Below are positions 35,647-42,503 of a stretch of 42,503 nucleotides of DNA, one piece after another. Every line of letters starts with the position of its first letter. Position 1 is the first letter of the stretch. The translations under genes were made by a program, and so were the position numbers. The notes under the pieces were generated by a model, which was given only the letters and a program-made list of their open reading frames with translations, was not told where the DNA came from and ran no database searches. This stretch comes from Escherichia sp. MOD1-EC7003 (GTDB lineage Bacteria; Pseudomonadota; Gammaproteobacteria; Enterobacterales; Enterobacteriaceae), in NCBI RefSeq assembly GCF_002965065.1, contig NZ_PTRE01000064.1, positions 1 through 42,503 of the forward strand, read 5' to 3'.

Positions 35647-35779
35647 AGGTTTCTCCTGTAATGGCAGCCGGTTAACCCCGGCTACCTGAATGGGTTGCGA
35701 ATCGCGTTCAGCTTATATTGTGGTCAATAGCAAAATTTCAAGATGTTTGCGCAACTATTTTTGGTAGTAATCCCAAAGC

Positions 35780-35796
35780 GGTGATCTATTTCACAA
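35780..35796 (+). promoter_or_regulatory. CRP site upstream of aspA
   Basis: GGTGATCTATTTCACAA matches the CRP consensus TGTGA-N6-TCACA in nine of ten key bases. It lies in the 336-base fxsA-aspA gap, about 190 bases before the aspA start. A second, weaker GTGATCCAGATTAC half-site lies near 35830. aspA is known to be CRP-activated. I see no gene in this gap. Confidence 0.75.
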
Positions 35797-35982
35797 ATTA
35801 ATGATTAAGGGGTAAAAACCGACACTTAAAGTGATCCAGATTACGGTAGAAATCCTCAAGCAGCATATGATCTCGGGTATTCGGTCGATGCAGGGGATAA
35901 TCGTCGGTCGAAAAACATTCGAAACCACATATATTCTGTGTGTTTAAAGCAAATCATTGGCAGCTTGAAAAAGAAGGTTCAC

Positions 35983-37419
35983 ATGTCAAACAACATTCGT
36001 ATCGAAGAAGATCTGTTGGGTACTAGGGAAGTTCCGGCTGATGCCTACTATGGTGTTCACACTCTGAGAGCGATTGAAAACTTCTATATCAGCAACAACA
36101 AAATCAGCGATATTCCTGAATTTGTTCGCGGTATGGTAATGGTTAAAAAAGCCGCAGCTATGGCAAACAAAGAGCTGCAAACCATTCCTAAAAGTGTAGC
36201 GAATGCAATCATTGCCGCATGTGATGAAGTTCTGAACAACGGAAAATGCATGGATCAGTTCCCGGTAGACGTTTACCAGGGCGGCGCAGGTACTTCCGTA
36301 AACATGAACACCAACGAAGTGCTGGCCAATATCGGTCTGGAACTGATGGGTCACCAGAAAGGTGAATATCAGTATCTGAACCCGAACGACCATGTTAACA
36401 AATGTCAGTCCACTAACGACGCCTACCCGACCGGTTTCCGTATCGCAGTTTACTCTTCCCTGATTAAGCTGGTAGATGCAATTAACCAACTGCGTGAAGG
36501 CTTTGAGCGTAAAGCTGTCGAATTCCAGGACATCCTGAAAATGGGTCGTACCCAGCTGCAGGACGCAGTACCGATGACCCTCGGTCAGGAATTCCGCGCT
36601 TTCAGCATCCTGCTAAAAGAAGAAGTGAAAAACATCCAACGTACCGCTGAACTGCTGCTGGAAGTAAACCTTGGCGCAACAGCAATCGGTACTGGCCTGA
36701 ACACGCCGACAGAGTACTCTCCGCTGGCAGTGAAAAAACTGGCTGAAGTCACTGGTTTCCCATGCGTACCAGCTGAAGACCTGATCGAAGCGACCTCTGA
36801 CTGCGGCGCTTATGTTATGGTTCACGGCGCGCTGAAACGCCTGGCTGTGAAGATGTCCAAAATCTGTAATGACCTGCGCCTGCTCTCTTCTGGCCCACGT
36901 GCCGGCCTGAACGAAATCAACTTGCCGGAACTGCAGGCAGGCTCTTCAATCATGCCAGCTAAAGTAAACCCGGTTGTTCCGGAAGTGGTTAACCAGGTAT
37001 GCTTCAAAGTCATCGGTAACGACACCACTGTTACCATGGCAGCAGAAGCAGGTCAGCTGCAGTTGAACGTTATGGAACCGGTCATTGGCCAGGCCATGTT
37101 TGAATCCGTCCACATTCTGACCAACGCTTGCTACAACCTGCTGGAAAAATGCATTAACGGCATCACTGCGAACAAAGAAGTGTGCGAAGGTTACGTTTAC
37201 AACTCTATCGGTATCGTTACTTACCTGAACCCGTTCATCGGTCACCACAACGGTGATATTGTAGGTAAAATCTGTGCCGAAACAGGTAAGAGTGTACGTG
37301 AAGTCGTTCTGGAACGCGGTCTGTTGACTGAAGCGGAACTTGACGATATTTTCTCCGTACAAAATTTGATGCACCCGGCTTATAAAGCAAAACGCTATAC
37401 TGATGAAAGCGAACAGTAA
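35983..37419 (+). CDS. aspA: Aspartate ammonia-lyase
   Basis: Deaminates L-aspartate to fumarate and ammonia, feeding anaerobic fumarate respiration by FrdABCD in this window. The product is 478 residues from ATG 35983-35985 ([13 protein letters not shown]). The fumarase/aspartase fold has the signature loop [12 protein letters not shown] (about 317-328) with the catalytic Ser. [16 protein letters not shown] [14 protein letters not shown] and [10 protein letters not shown] are conserved. An upstream frame extension is not used. A terminator and dcuA follow; the pair aspA-dcuA is partly co-transcribed in E. coli. Confidence 0.97.
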   Translation: MSNNIRIEEDLLGTREVPADAYYGVHTLRAIENFYISNNKISDIPEFVRGMVMVKKAAAMANKELQTIPKSVANAIIAACDEVLNNGKCMDQFPVDVYQGGAGTSVNMNTNEVLANIGLELMGHQKGEYQYLNPNDHVNKCQSTNDAYPTGFRIAVYSSLIKLVDAINQLREGFERKAVEFQDILKMGRTQLQDAVPMTLGQEFRAFSILLKEEVKNIQRTAELLLEVNLGATAIGTGLNTPTEYSPLAVKKLAEVTGFPCVPAEDLIEATSDCGAYVMVHGALKRLAVKMSKICNDLRLLSSGPRAGLNEINLPELQAGSSIMPAKVNPVVPEVVNQVCFKVIGNDTTVTMAAEAGQLQLNVMEPVIGQAMFESVHILTNACYNLLEKCINGITANKEVCEGYVYNSIGIVTYLNPFIGHHNGDIVGKICAETGKSVREVVLERGLLTEAELDDIFSVQNLMHPAYKAKRYTDESEQ

Positions 37420-37441
37420 TAGTACAGGGTAGTACAAATAG

Positions 37442-37471
37442 AAAAGGCACGTCAGATGACGTGCCTTTTTT
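37442..37471 (+). terminator. Terminator between aspA and dcuA
   Basis: AAAAGGCACGTCA and TGACGTGCCTTTTTT pair into a strong stem followed by seven or more T. Read-through would carry aspA transcription into dcuA. Confidence 0.9.
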
Positions 37472-37536
37472 CTTGTAAGTAGTAACTTTAAAATAACAAC
37501 CTAATATCAACTTGTTAAAACACAAGGAAGGCTAAT

Positions 37537-38838
37537 ATGCTAGTTGTAGAACTCATCATAGTTTTGCTGGCGATCTTCTTGGGCGCCAGATTGGGGGGAA
37601 TAGGTATTGGTTTTGCAGGTGGATTGGGGGTGCTGGTACTTGCTGCTATTGGCGTTAAACCCGGTAACATCCCGTTCGATGTCATTTCCATTATCATGGC
37701 GGTTATCGCCGCTATTTCTGCCATGCAGGTTGCTGGCGGTCTGGACTATCTGGTTCATCAGACAGAAAAGCTGCTGCGCCGTAACCCGAAATACATCACA
37801 ATCCTCGCGCCGATCGTGACCTATTTCCTGACAATCTTTGCTGGTACTGGCAACATCTCTCTGGCGACACTGCCAGTTATCGCTGAAGTTGCGAAGGAAC
37901 AAGGCGTTAAACCGTGCCGTCCGCTGTCTACTGCAGTGGTATCCGCACAGATTGCGATCACCGCATCACCCATCTCAGCGGCAGTGGTTTACATGTCTTC
38001 CGTGATGGAAGGTCATGGCATCAGCTATATCCATCTGCTCTCCGTGGTCATCCCATCCACTCTGCTGGCAGTTCTGGTGATGTCCTTCCTGGTCACTATG
38101 CTGTTCAACTCCAAACTCTCTGACGATCCGATTTATCGCAAGCGTCTGGAAGAAGGCCTGATTGAACTGCGCGGTGAAAAGCAGATTGAAATCAAAGCGG
38201 GTGCAAAAACGTCCGTCTGGCTGTTCCTGCTGGGCGTAGTTGGCGTGGTTATCTATGCAATCATCAACAGCCCGAGCATGGGGCTGGTTGAAAAACCGCT
38301 GATGAACACCACCAACGCAATTCTGATCATCATGCTCAGCGTTGCTACTCTGACCACCGTTATCTGTAAAGTCGATACCGACAACATCCTCAACTCCAGC
38401 ACCTTCAAAGCAGGTATGAGCGCCTGTATTTGTATCCTGGGTGTTGCGTGGCTGGGCGATACTTTCGTTTCCAACAACATCGACTGGATCAAAGATACCG
38501 CTGGTGAAGTGATTCAGGGTCATCCGTGGCTGCTGGCTGTCATCTTCTTCTTTGCTTCTGCTCTGCTGTACTCTCAGGCTGCAACCGCAAAAGCACTGAT
38601 GCCGATGGCTCTGGCACTGAACGTTTCTCCGCTGACCGCAGTTGCTTCTTTCGCTGCAGTGTCTGGTCTGTTCATTCTGCCGACCTACCCGACGCTGGTT
38701 GCTGCAGTACAGATGGATGACACGGGGACTACCCGTATCGGTAAATTCGTCTTCAACCATCCGTTCTTCATCCCGGGTACTCTGGGTGTTGCCCTGGCCG
38801 TTTGCTTCAGCTTCGTGCTGGGTAGCTTCATGCTGTAA
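37537..38838 (+). CDS. dcuA: Anaerobic C4-dicarboxylate transporter DcuA
   Basis: An inner-membrane exchanger of aspartate, fumarate, malate and succinate. It brings in aspartate or fumarate and exports succinate. The product is 433 residues, with 10 or more hydrophobic segments. Dcu-family stretches include GARLGGIGIGFAGGLGVLVLA at the start and AGTGNISLATLPVIAEVAKEQG in the middle. SQAATAKALMPMALALNVSP lies near the end. Start ATG after AAGGAAGGCTAAT. It follows aspA and together with frdABCD forms a functional set. A GC-rich terminator follows. Confidence 0.97.
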   Translation: MLVVELIIVLLAIFLGARLGGIGIGFAGGLGVLVLAAIGVKPGNIPFDVISIIMAVIAAISAMQVAGGLDYLVHQTEKLLRRNPKYITILAPIVTYFLTIFAGTGNISLATLPVIAEVAKEQGVKPCRPLSTAVVSAQIAITASPISAAVVYMSSVMEGHGISYIHLLSVVIPSTLLAVLVMSFLVTMLFNSKLSDDPIYRKRLEEGLIELRGEKQIEIKAGAKTSVWLFLLGVVGVVIYAIINSPSMGLVEKPLMNTTNAILIIMLSVATLTTVICKVDTDNILNSSTFKAGMSACICILGVAWLGDTFVSNNIDWIKDTAGEVIQGHPWLLAVIFFFASALLYSQAATAKALMPMALALNVSPLTAVASFAAVSGLFILPTYPTLVAAVQMDDTGTTRIGKFVFNHPFFIPGTLGVALAVCFSFVLGSFML

Positions 38839-38847
38839 TGACCAATC

Positions 38848-38873
38848 GCGGGGCGTTCACGCCCCGCTTTCTT
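38848..38873 (+). terminator. Terminator after dcuA
   Basis: GCGGGGCG and CGCCCCGC pair around TTCA (38848-38867), followed by TTTCTTTC, 9 bases after the dcuA stop. Confidence 0.9.
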
Positions 38874-38953
38874 TCCCGCCGACTAACATCCTTCCCCCGT
38901 CCGTTGTATAGTGACCTCTCTCTTGCGGTTCCATCTGTTCTTACGAGGTGTTT

Positions 38954-39292
38954 ATGCTTGATGAAAAAAGTTCGAATACCGCGTCTGTCGTGGTGCTATG
39001 TACCGCACCGGATGAAGCGACAGCCCAGGATTTAGCCGCCAAAGTGCTGGCAGAAAAACTGGCGGCCTGCGCAACCTTGCTCCCCGGCGCGACCTCTCTC
39101 TATTACTGGGAAGGTAAGCTGGAGCAAGAATACGAAGTGCAGATGATTTTAAAAACTACCGTATATCACCAGCAGGCACTGCTGGAATGCCTGAAGTCTC
39201 ACCATCCATATCAAACCCCGGAACTTCTGGTTTTACCTGTTACACACGGAGACACAGATTACCTCTCATGGCTCAACGCATCTTTACGCTGA
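38954..39292 (+). CDS. cutA: Divalent-cation tolerance protein CutA
   Basis: A 112-residue trimeric ferredoxin-like protein linked to copper tolerance, with no settled biochemical role. Start ATG 38954-38956 ([10 protein letters not shown]) after ACGAGG. The conserved segments are [47 protein letters not shown] and [17 protein letters not shown], all at family positions. It overlaps dsbD by 25 bases, so dsbD is probably translationally coupled to it. Confidence 0.96.
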   Translation: MLDEKSSNTASVVVLCTAPDEATAQDLAAKVLAEKLAACATLLPGATSLYYWEGKLEQEYEVQMILKTTVYHQQALLECLKSHHPYQTPELLVLPVTHGDTDYLSWLNASLR

Positions 39293-40965
39293 TCCTGCTA
39301 CTTTGCAGCACTTCTGCTTTTGCCGGATTATTCGACGCGCCGGGACGTTCACCATTTGTCCCTGCGGATCAAGCCTTTGCTTTTGATTTTCAGCAAAACC
39401 AACATAACCTTAATCTGACCTGGCAGATCAAAGACGGTTACTACCTCTACCGTAAACAGATCCGCATTACGCCGAAGCACGCGAAAATTGCCGACGTGCA
39501 GCTGCCGCAAGGGGTCTGGCATGAAGATGAGTTTTACGGCAAAAGCGAGATCTACCGCGATCGGCTGACGCTTCCCGTAACCATCAACCAGGCGAGTGCG
39601 GGAGCGATGTTAACTGTCACCTACCAGGGCTGTGCTGATGCCGGTTTCTGTTATCCACCAGAAACCAAAACAGTTCCGTTAAGCGAAGTGGTCGCCAACA
39701 ACGCAGCGCCACAGCCAGTGTCTGTTCCGCAGCAAGAGCAGCCCGCCGCACAATTGCCCTTTTCCGCACTCTGGGCGTTGTTGATCGGTATTGGTATCGC
39801 CTTTACGCCATGTGTCCTGCCGATGTACCCACTGATTTCCGGCATCGTGCTGGGAGGAAAACAGCGGCTCTCCACCGCCAGAGCATTGGTGCTGACCTTT
39901 ATTTATGTGCAGGGGATGGCGCTGACCTACACGGTACTGGGTCTGGTGGTTGCCGCCGCAGGGTTACAGTTCCAGGCAGCGCTACAGCACCCTTATGTGC
40001 TCATTAGCCTCGCCATTGTCTTTACCTTGCTGGCGATGTCGATGTTTGGCTTATTCACCTTACAGCTCCCCTCTTCGCTGCAAACGCGCCTCACGCTGAT
40101 GAGTAACCGCCAACAGGGCGGCTCACCCGGCGGTGTGTTTGTTATGGGGGCGATTGCCGGACTGATCTGTTCACCATGCACCACCGCACCGCTTAGCGCG
40201 ATTCTGCTGTATATCGCCCAAAGCGGGAACATGTGGCTGGGCGGCGGCATGCTTTATCTCTATGCGTTGGGCATGGGGCTGCCGCTGATGCTAATTACCG
40301 TCTTTGGTAATCGCCTGCTGCCGAAAAGCGGCCCGTGGATGGAACAGGTCAAAACCGCGTTTGGTTTTGTGATCCTCGCACTACCTGTCTTCCTGCTGGA
40401 GCGAGTGATGGGTGATATATGGGGATTACGCTTGTGGTCGGCGCTTGGTGTCGCATTCTTTGGCTGGGCCTTTGTCACTAGCTTACAGGCCAAGCGCAGC
40501 TGGATGCGCGTGGTGCAAATAATCCTGCTGGCAGCGGCGCTGATTAGCGTACGTCCACTCCAGGATTGGGCATTTGGTGCGCCCCATACCGCGCAAACTC
40601 AGGCGCATCTCAACTTTACACAAATCAAAACGGTAGATGAGTTAAATCAGGCTCTCGTTGAAGCCAAAGGCAAACCGGTGATGTTAGATCTCTATGCCGA
40701 CTGGTGCGTCGCCTGTAAAGAGTTTGAGAAATACACCTTCAGCGACCCGCAGGTGCAAAAAGCGTTAGCAGACACGGGCTTACTTCAGGCCAACGTCACT
40801 GACAACGACGCACAAGATGTGGCGCTGTTAAAGCATCTTAATGTCCTTGGCCTACCGACAATTCTCTTTTTTGACGGACAAGGCCAGGAGCATCCACAAG
40901 CACGCGTCACGGGCTTTATGGATGCTGAAACCTTCAGCGCACATTTGCGCGATCGCCAACCGTGA
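39268..40965 (+). CDS. dsbD: Thiol:disulfide interchange protein DsbD
   Basis: Carries reducing power from cytoplasmic thioredoxin to the periplasm, for DsbC, DsbG and CcmG. The product is 565 residues from ATG 39268-39270 ([11 protein letters not shown]). The signal peptide is about 1-19. The periplasmic alpha domain has the pair in GCADAGFC. The membrane beta domain has eight helices with [11 protein letters not shown] and ICSPCTTAP. The C-terminal thioredoxin-like gamma domain has DWCVACK (about 460-466). All six redox cysteines are present. The start overlaps cutA; yjdC follows after 36 bases. Confidence 0.97.
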   Translation: MAQRIFTLILLLCSTSAFAGLFDAPGRSPFVPADQAFAFDFQQNQHNLNLTWQIKDGYYLYRKQIRITPKHAKIADVQLPQGVWHEDEFYGKSEIYRDRLTLPVTINQASAGAMLTVTYQGCADAGFCYPPETKTVPLSEVVANNAAPQPVSVPQQEQPAAQLPFSALWALLIGIGIAFTPCVLPMYPLISGIVLGGKQRLSTARALVLTFIYVQGMALTYTVLGLVVAAAGLQFQAALQHPYVLISLAIVFTLLAMSMFGLFTLQLPSSLQTRLTLMSNRQQGGSPGGVFVMGAIAGLICSPCTTAPLSAILLYIAQSGNMWLGGGMLYLYALGMGLPLMLITVFGNRLLPKSGPWMEQVKTAFGFVILALPVFLLERVMGDIWGLRLWSALGVAFFGWAFVTSLQAKRSWMRVVQIILLAAALISVRPLQDWAFGAPHTAQTQAHLNFTQIKTVDELNQALVEAKGKPVMLDLYADWCVACKEFEKYTFSDPQVQKALADTGLLQANVTDNDAQDVALLKHLNVLGLPTILFFDGQGQEHPQARVTGFMDAETFSAHLRDRQP

Positions 40966-41001
40966 GCGACACTTGCTGTGGGAAAGACGGAGGAAAATAG
41001 C

Positions 41002-41577
41002 GTGCAACGTGAAGATGTACTGGAAGAAGCCCTGAAATTATTAGAATTACAAGGGATTGCCAACACCACGCTGGAGATGGTTGCTGAACGTGTGGATCAT
41101 CCACTGGACGAGCTGCGCCGCTTCTGGCCAGACAAAGAGGCAATCCTCTACGATGCGCTGCGTTATCTTAGCCAACAGATAGATGTCTGGCGCCGTCAGC
41201 TGATGCTGGACGAAACGCAAACTGCCGAAAAAAAGCTGCTGGCACGTTATCAGGCGCTGTCGGAGTGCGTTAAAAACAACCGCTATCCGGGCTGTCTGTT
41301 TATCGCGGCCTGTACGTTTTATCCCGATCCTGGCCACCCTATTCATCAACTGGCCGATCAGCAAAAAAGCGCGGCCTACGATTTTACCCACGAACTGTTA
41401 AGCACGCTGGAAGTTGACGATCCGACGATGGTAGCAAAGCAGATGGAACTGGTGCTGGAAGGCTGTTTAAGCCGAATGCTGGTGAATCGTAGCCAGGCAG
41501 ATGTCGACACCGCACATCGGCTGGCAGAAGATATCCTGCGCTTCGCCCGCTGCCGCCAGGGAGGAGCCTTGACCTGA
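41002..41577 (+). CDS. yjdC: YjdC, TetR-family transcriptional regulator (predicted)
   Basis: A 191-residue protein. The N-terminal helix-turn-helix of TetR type is [27 protein letters not shown], then [19 protein letters not shown]. The C-terminal domain is all-helical and would be the ligand-binding/dimer part, with [17 protein letters not shown] in the middle. Target genes and ligand are unknown to me. The start is GTG 41002-41004 behind a perfect GGAGGAAAA. The ATG at 40978 has no ribosome site and is not chosen. It follows dsbD closely, so it may be co-transcribed with cutA-dsbD. Confidence 0.92.
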   Translation: MQREDVLEEALKLLELQGIANTTLEMVAERVDHPLDELRRFWPDKEAILYDALRYLSQQIDVWRRQLMLDETQTAEKKLLARYQALSECVKNNRYPGCLFIAACTFYPDPGHPIHQLADQQKSAAYDFTHELLSTLEVDDPTMVAKQMELVLEGCLSRMLVNRSQADVDTAHRLAEDILRFARCRQGGALT

Positions 41578-41593
41578 CAGAAAAACAGAAAAG

Positions 41594-41631
41594 AAGCGAT
41601 TTGCCGCAATCTTAAGCAGTTGAATCGCTTT
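41594..41631 (+). terminator. Terminator after yjdC
   Basis: AAGCGATT and AATCGCTT pair, with an inner TGC/GCA, followed by TTACT, 17 bases after the yjdC stop. It separates the cutA-dsbD-yjdC group from the tRNA gene. Confidence 0.7.
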
Positions 41632-41644
41632 TACTGAAATTAGG

Positions 41645-41673
41645 TTGACGAGGTGTGCAGATTACGGTTTAAT
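41645..41673 (+). promoter_or_regulatory. pheU promoter
   Basis: TTGACG (41645-41650) and TTTAAT (41668-41673) are exactly 17 bases apart. GCGCCCC follows the -10 box, a stringent-type discriminator. The tRNA begins about 10 bases after the -10 box. Confidence 0.85.
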
Positions 41674-41683
41674 GCGCCCCGTT

Positions 41684-41759
41684 GCCCGGATAGCTCAGTC
41701 GGTAGAGCAGGGGATTGAAAATCCCCGTGTCCTTGGTTCGATTCCGAGTCCGGGCACCA
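41684..41759 (+). tRNA. pheU: tRNA-Phe (GAA)
   Basis: A 76-nt tRNA beginning GCCCGGATAGCTCAG, anticodon GAA in TTGAAAA, T-arm GTTCGATTC, encoded CCA at 41757-41759. Position next to yjdC identifies it as pheU. Its 3' end is a common attachment site for P4-family integrases, and such an integrase fossil lies just downstream. Confidence 0.97.
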
Positions 41760-41770
41760 AATTCATATCA

Positions 41771-41797
41771 ACGGACCTCCACGGAGGTCCGTTTTTC
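41771..41797 (+). terminator. Terminator of pheU
   Basis: ACGGACCTCC and GGAGGTCCGT pair, followed by TTTTC, 12 bases after the tRNA end. Confidence 0.92.
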
Positions 41798-41815
41798 GTT
41801 TCAGCACGAACAAAA

Positions 41816-42254
41816 CGGAATGAAACCCGAAGACTGATTTCGGAGGGGATTGGCCCTTGCGAACAGAAAAGAGCTAAAAAAGTAATCCCTGATTTACAAC
41901 TCTCTTTTGAACATATTGCACGACGCTGACGTGCCGGTAATAAGCAATGGGCACAATCACAGAGCGATAAAGTACTCAAAAGCCTCGAGACACATGTTTT
42001 CCCTTTTATCGGCAACCGGGATATCACAACACTCAATACTCCGGACCTGCTTATCCCTGTTCGCGCTGCAGAGGCTAAACAGATTTATGAAATCGCCAGT
42101 CGTCTGCAGCAAAGGATGTCTGCTGTAATGCGTTATGCCGTACAGTCTGGCATCATCAGATATAATCCTGCTCTGGATATGGCTGGCGCATTGACCACTG
42201 TAAAACGCCAGCATCGCCCCACTCTTGATCTTTCACGTCTGCCTGACCTTCTGT
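41816..42254 (+). pseudogene. int: P4-family integrase remnant (N-terminus missing, nonsense mutation, IS insertion)
   Basis: One reading frame carries recognisable integrase sequence: RNETRRLISEGIGPCEQKRAK, then LSFEHIARR, a TGA stop at 41927-41929, and NKQWAQSQSDKVLKSLETHV. It continues with LQQRMSAVMRYAVQSGIIRYNPA and KRQHRP. These match the arm-binding and core-binding parts of P4-like tyrosine integrases. The stop replaces the Trp usual after the Arg-Arg (W-H-A-S-N). The N-terminal 80 or so residues are absent. The frame is cut at 42254 by an IS66-type element. The catalytic Arg/His/Tyr part would lie beyond the IS. The gene is not functional. Confidence 0.85.
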
Positions 42255-42503
42255 GTAAGCGTGCAGCAAGAACCGTATTGACGGGGATGTGTTATTCAGT
42301 CGGCAGTGCTACGCGCCAGGGGAGCAGTTCGCCGACCCGGTTTATCGGCCAGTCGGCTATGACGTCAAGGACATAGCGGAGGTAGCTTTCTGGCTCCACT
42401 CCGTTCAGTTTGCACGTCCCGATCAGGCTGTACAGCAGCGCTCCCCGCTCTCCTCCATGATCCGAACCGATGAACAGGTAGGTTTTGCGGACCAGACTGA
42501 CCA
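42255..42503 (-). mobile_element. IS66-family insertion sequence, one end (partial)
   Basis: GTAAGCG at 42255 is the typical IS66-family terminal start. The integrase similarity stops exactly there. A tnpC C-terminus follows on the minus strand and runs out of the window. The eight bases before it (CCTTCTGT, 42247-42254) would be one copy of the target duplication; the other is outside the window. Confidence 0.8.
42292..42503 (-). CDS. tnpC: IS66-family transposase TnpC, C-terminal part
   Basis: About 69 residues are visible; the stop is at 42292-42294 and the 5' end is beyond the window. The tail reads LVRKTYLFIGSDHGGERGALL, YSLIGTCKLNGVEPESYLRYV, LDVIADWPINRVGELLPW. This is the conserved IS66 TnpC C-terminal domain (YLF-GSD-GG, YSLIGT--LNGV-P, LLPW). 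TnpC is the DDE transposase of the family. The catalytic residues lie in the part outside the window. Confidence 0.88.
   Translation of the reverse strand, partial: VSLVRKTYLFIGSDHGGERGALLYSLIGTCKLNGVEPESYLRYVLDVIADWPINRVGELLPWRVALPTE

Noticed and set aside
39187..39267. Longer dsbD start 27 codons upstream
   Set aside because: It would bury the signal peptide; ATG 39268 gives a proper signal sequence and the known 565-residue length.

Overview
The window is a stretch of enterobacterial core chromosome, almost certainly Escherichia coli/Shigella or a very close Escherichia. As I remember the K-12 proteins, the predicted products (FrdA, HflX, PurA, AspA, GroEL and others) differ from them at only a few positions. 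The gene order is that of the 94-95 min region of the K-12 map, written in reverse. No database search could be run, so the species call rests on remembered sequences and synteny.

Left to right. Positions 1-157 are the right end of an IS200/IS605-type element. A long minus-strand block follows: purA, yjeT, hflC, hflK, hflX, hfq, miaA, mutL, amiB, tsaE, nnr. It covers purine synthesis, FtsH protease control, ribosome rescue, RNA chaperoning, tRNA modification, mismatch repair, cell-wall splitting and NAD(P)HX repair. queG diverges from nnr, and the two start codons overlap. Three tRNA-Gly(GCC) genes follow, then an orphan ArtI/ArtJ-like periplasmic amino-acid-binding protein, orn (minus) and rsgA-psd-mscM (plus). 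yjeM and epmA (minus) precede frdABCD (plus). After these come blc, gdx (with a guanidine-II riboswitch), the entericidins ecnB and ecnA, efp, epmB, yjeJ (between two inverted REP clusters), yjeI, groL-groS, a yjeH remnant, fxsA, aspA-dcuA, cutA-dsbD-yjdC and tRNA-Phe. The window ends in a P4-type integrase fossil interrupted by an IS66-family element.

Genes that work together: EpmA, EpmB and EF-P form most of the EF-P beta-lysylation pathway. FrdABCD, AspA and DcuA are the anaerobic fumarate respiration set (aspartate to fumarate to succinate, with C4-dicarboxylate exchange). HflK and HflC form the FtsH-regulating complex. GroES and GroEL are the chaperonin, with a visible sigma-32 promoter. 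CutA, DsbD and YjdC are packed tightly together.

The window is mostly ordinary core genome, and I see no convincing unknown multi-gene system. The unusual points are local departures from the K-12 layout. ampC is absent between frdD and blc, although its promoter is still recognisable and a terminator hairpin sits at its attenuator position. yjeH is reduced to two fused fragments. yjeN and yjeO are absent. An arginine-type binding protein sits alone beside the tRNA-Gly cluster, and a structured repeat of about 120 bp lies inside that cluster. Both window edges fall inside insertion sequences.
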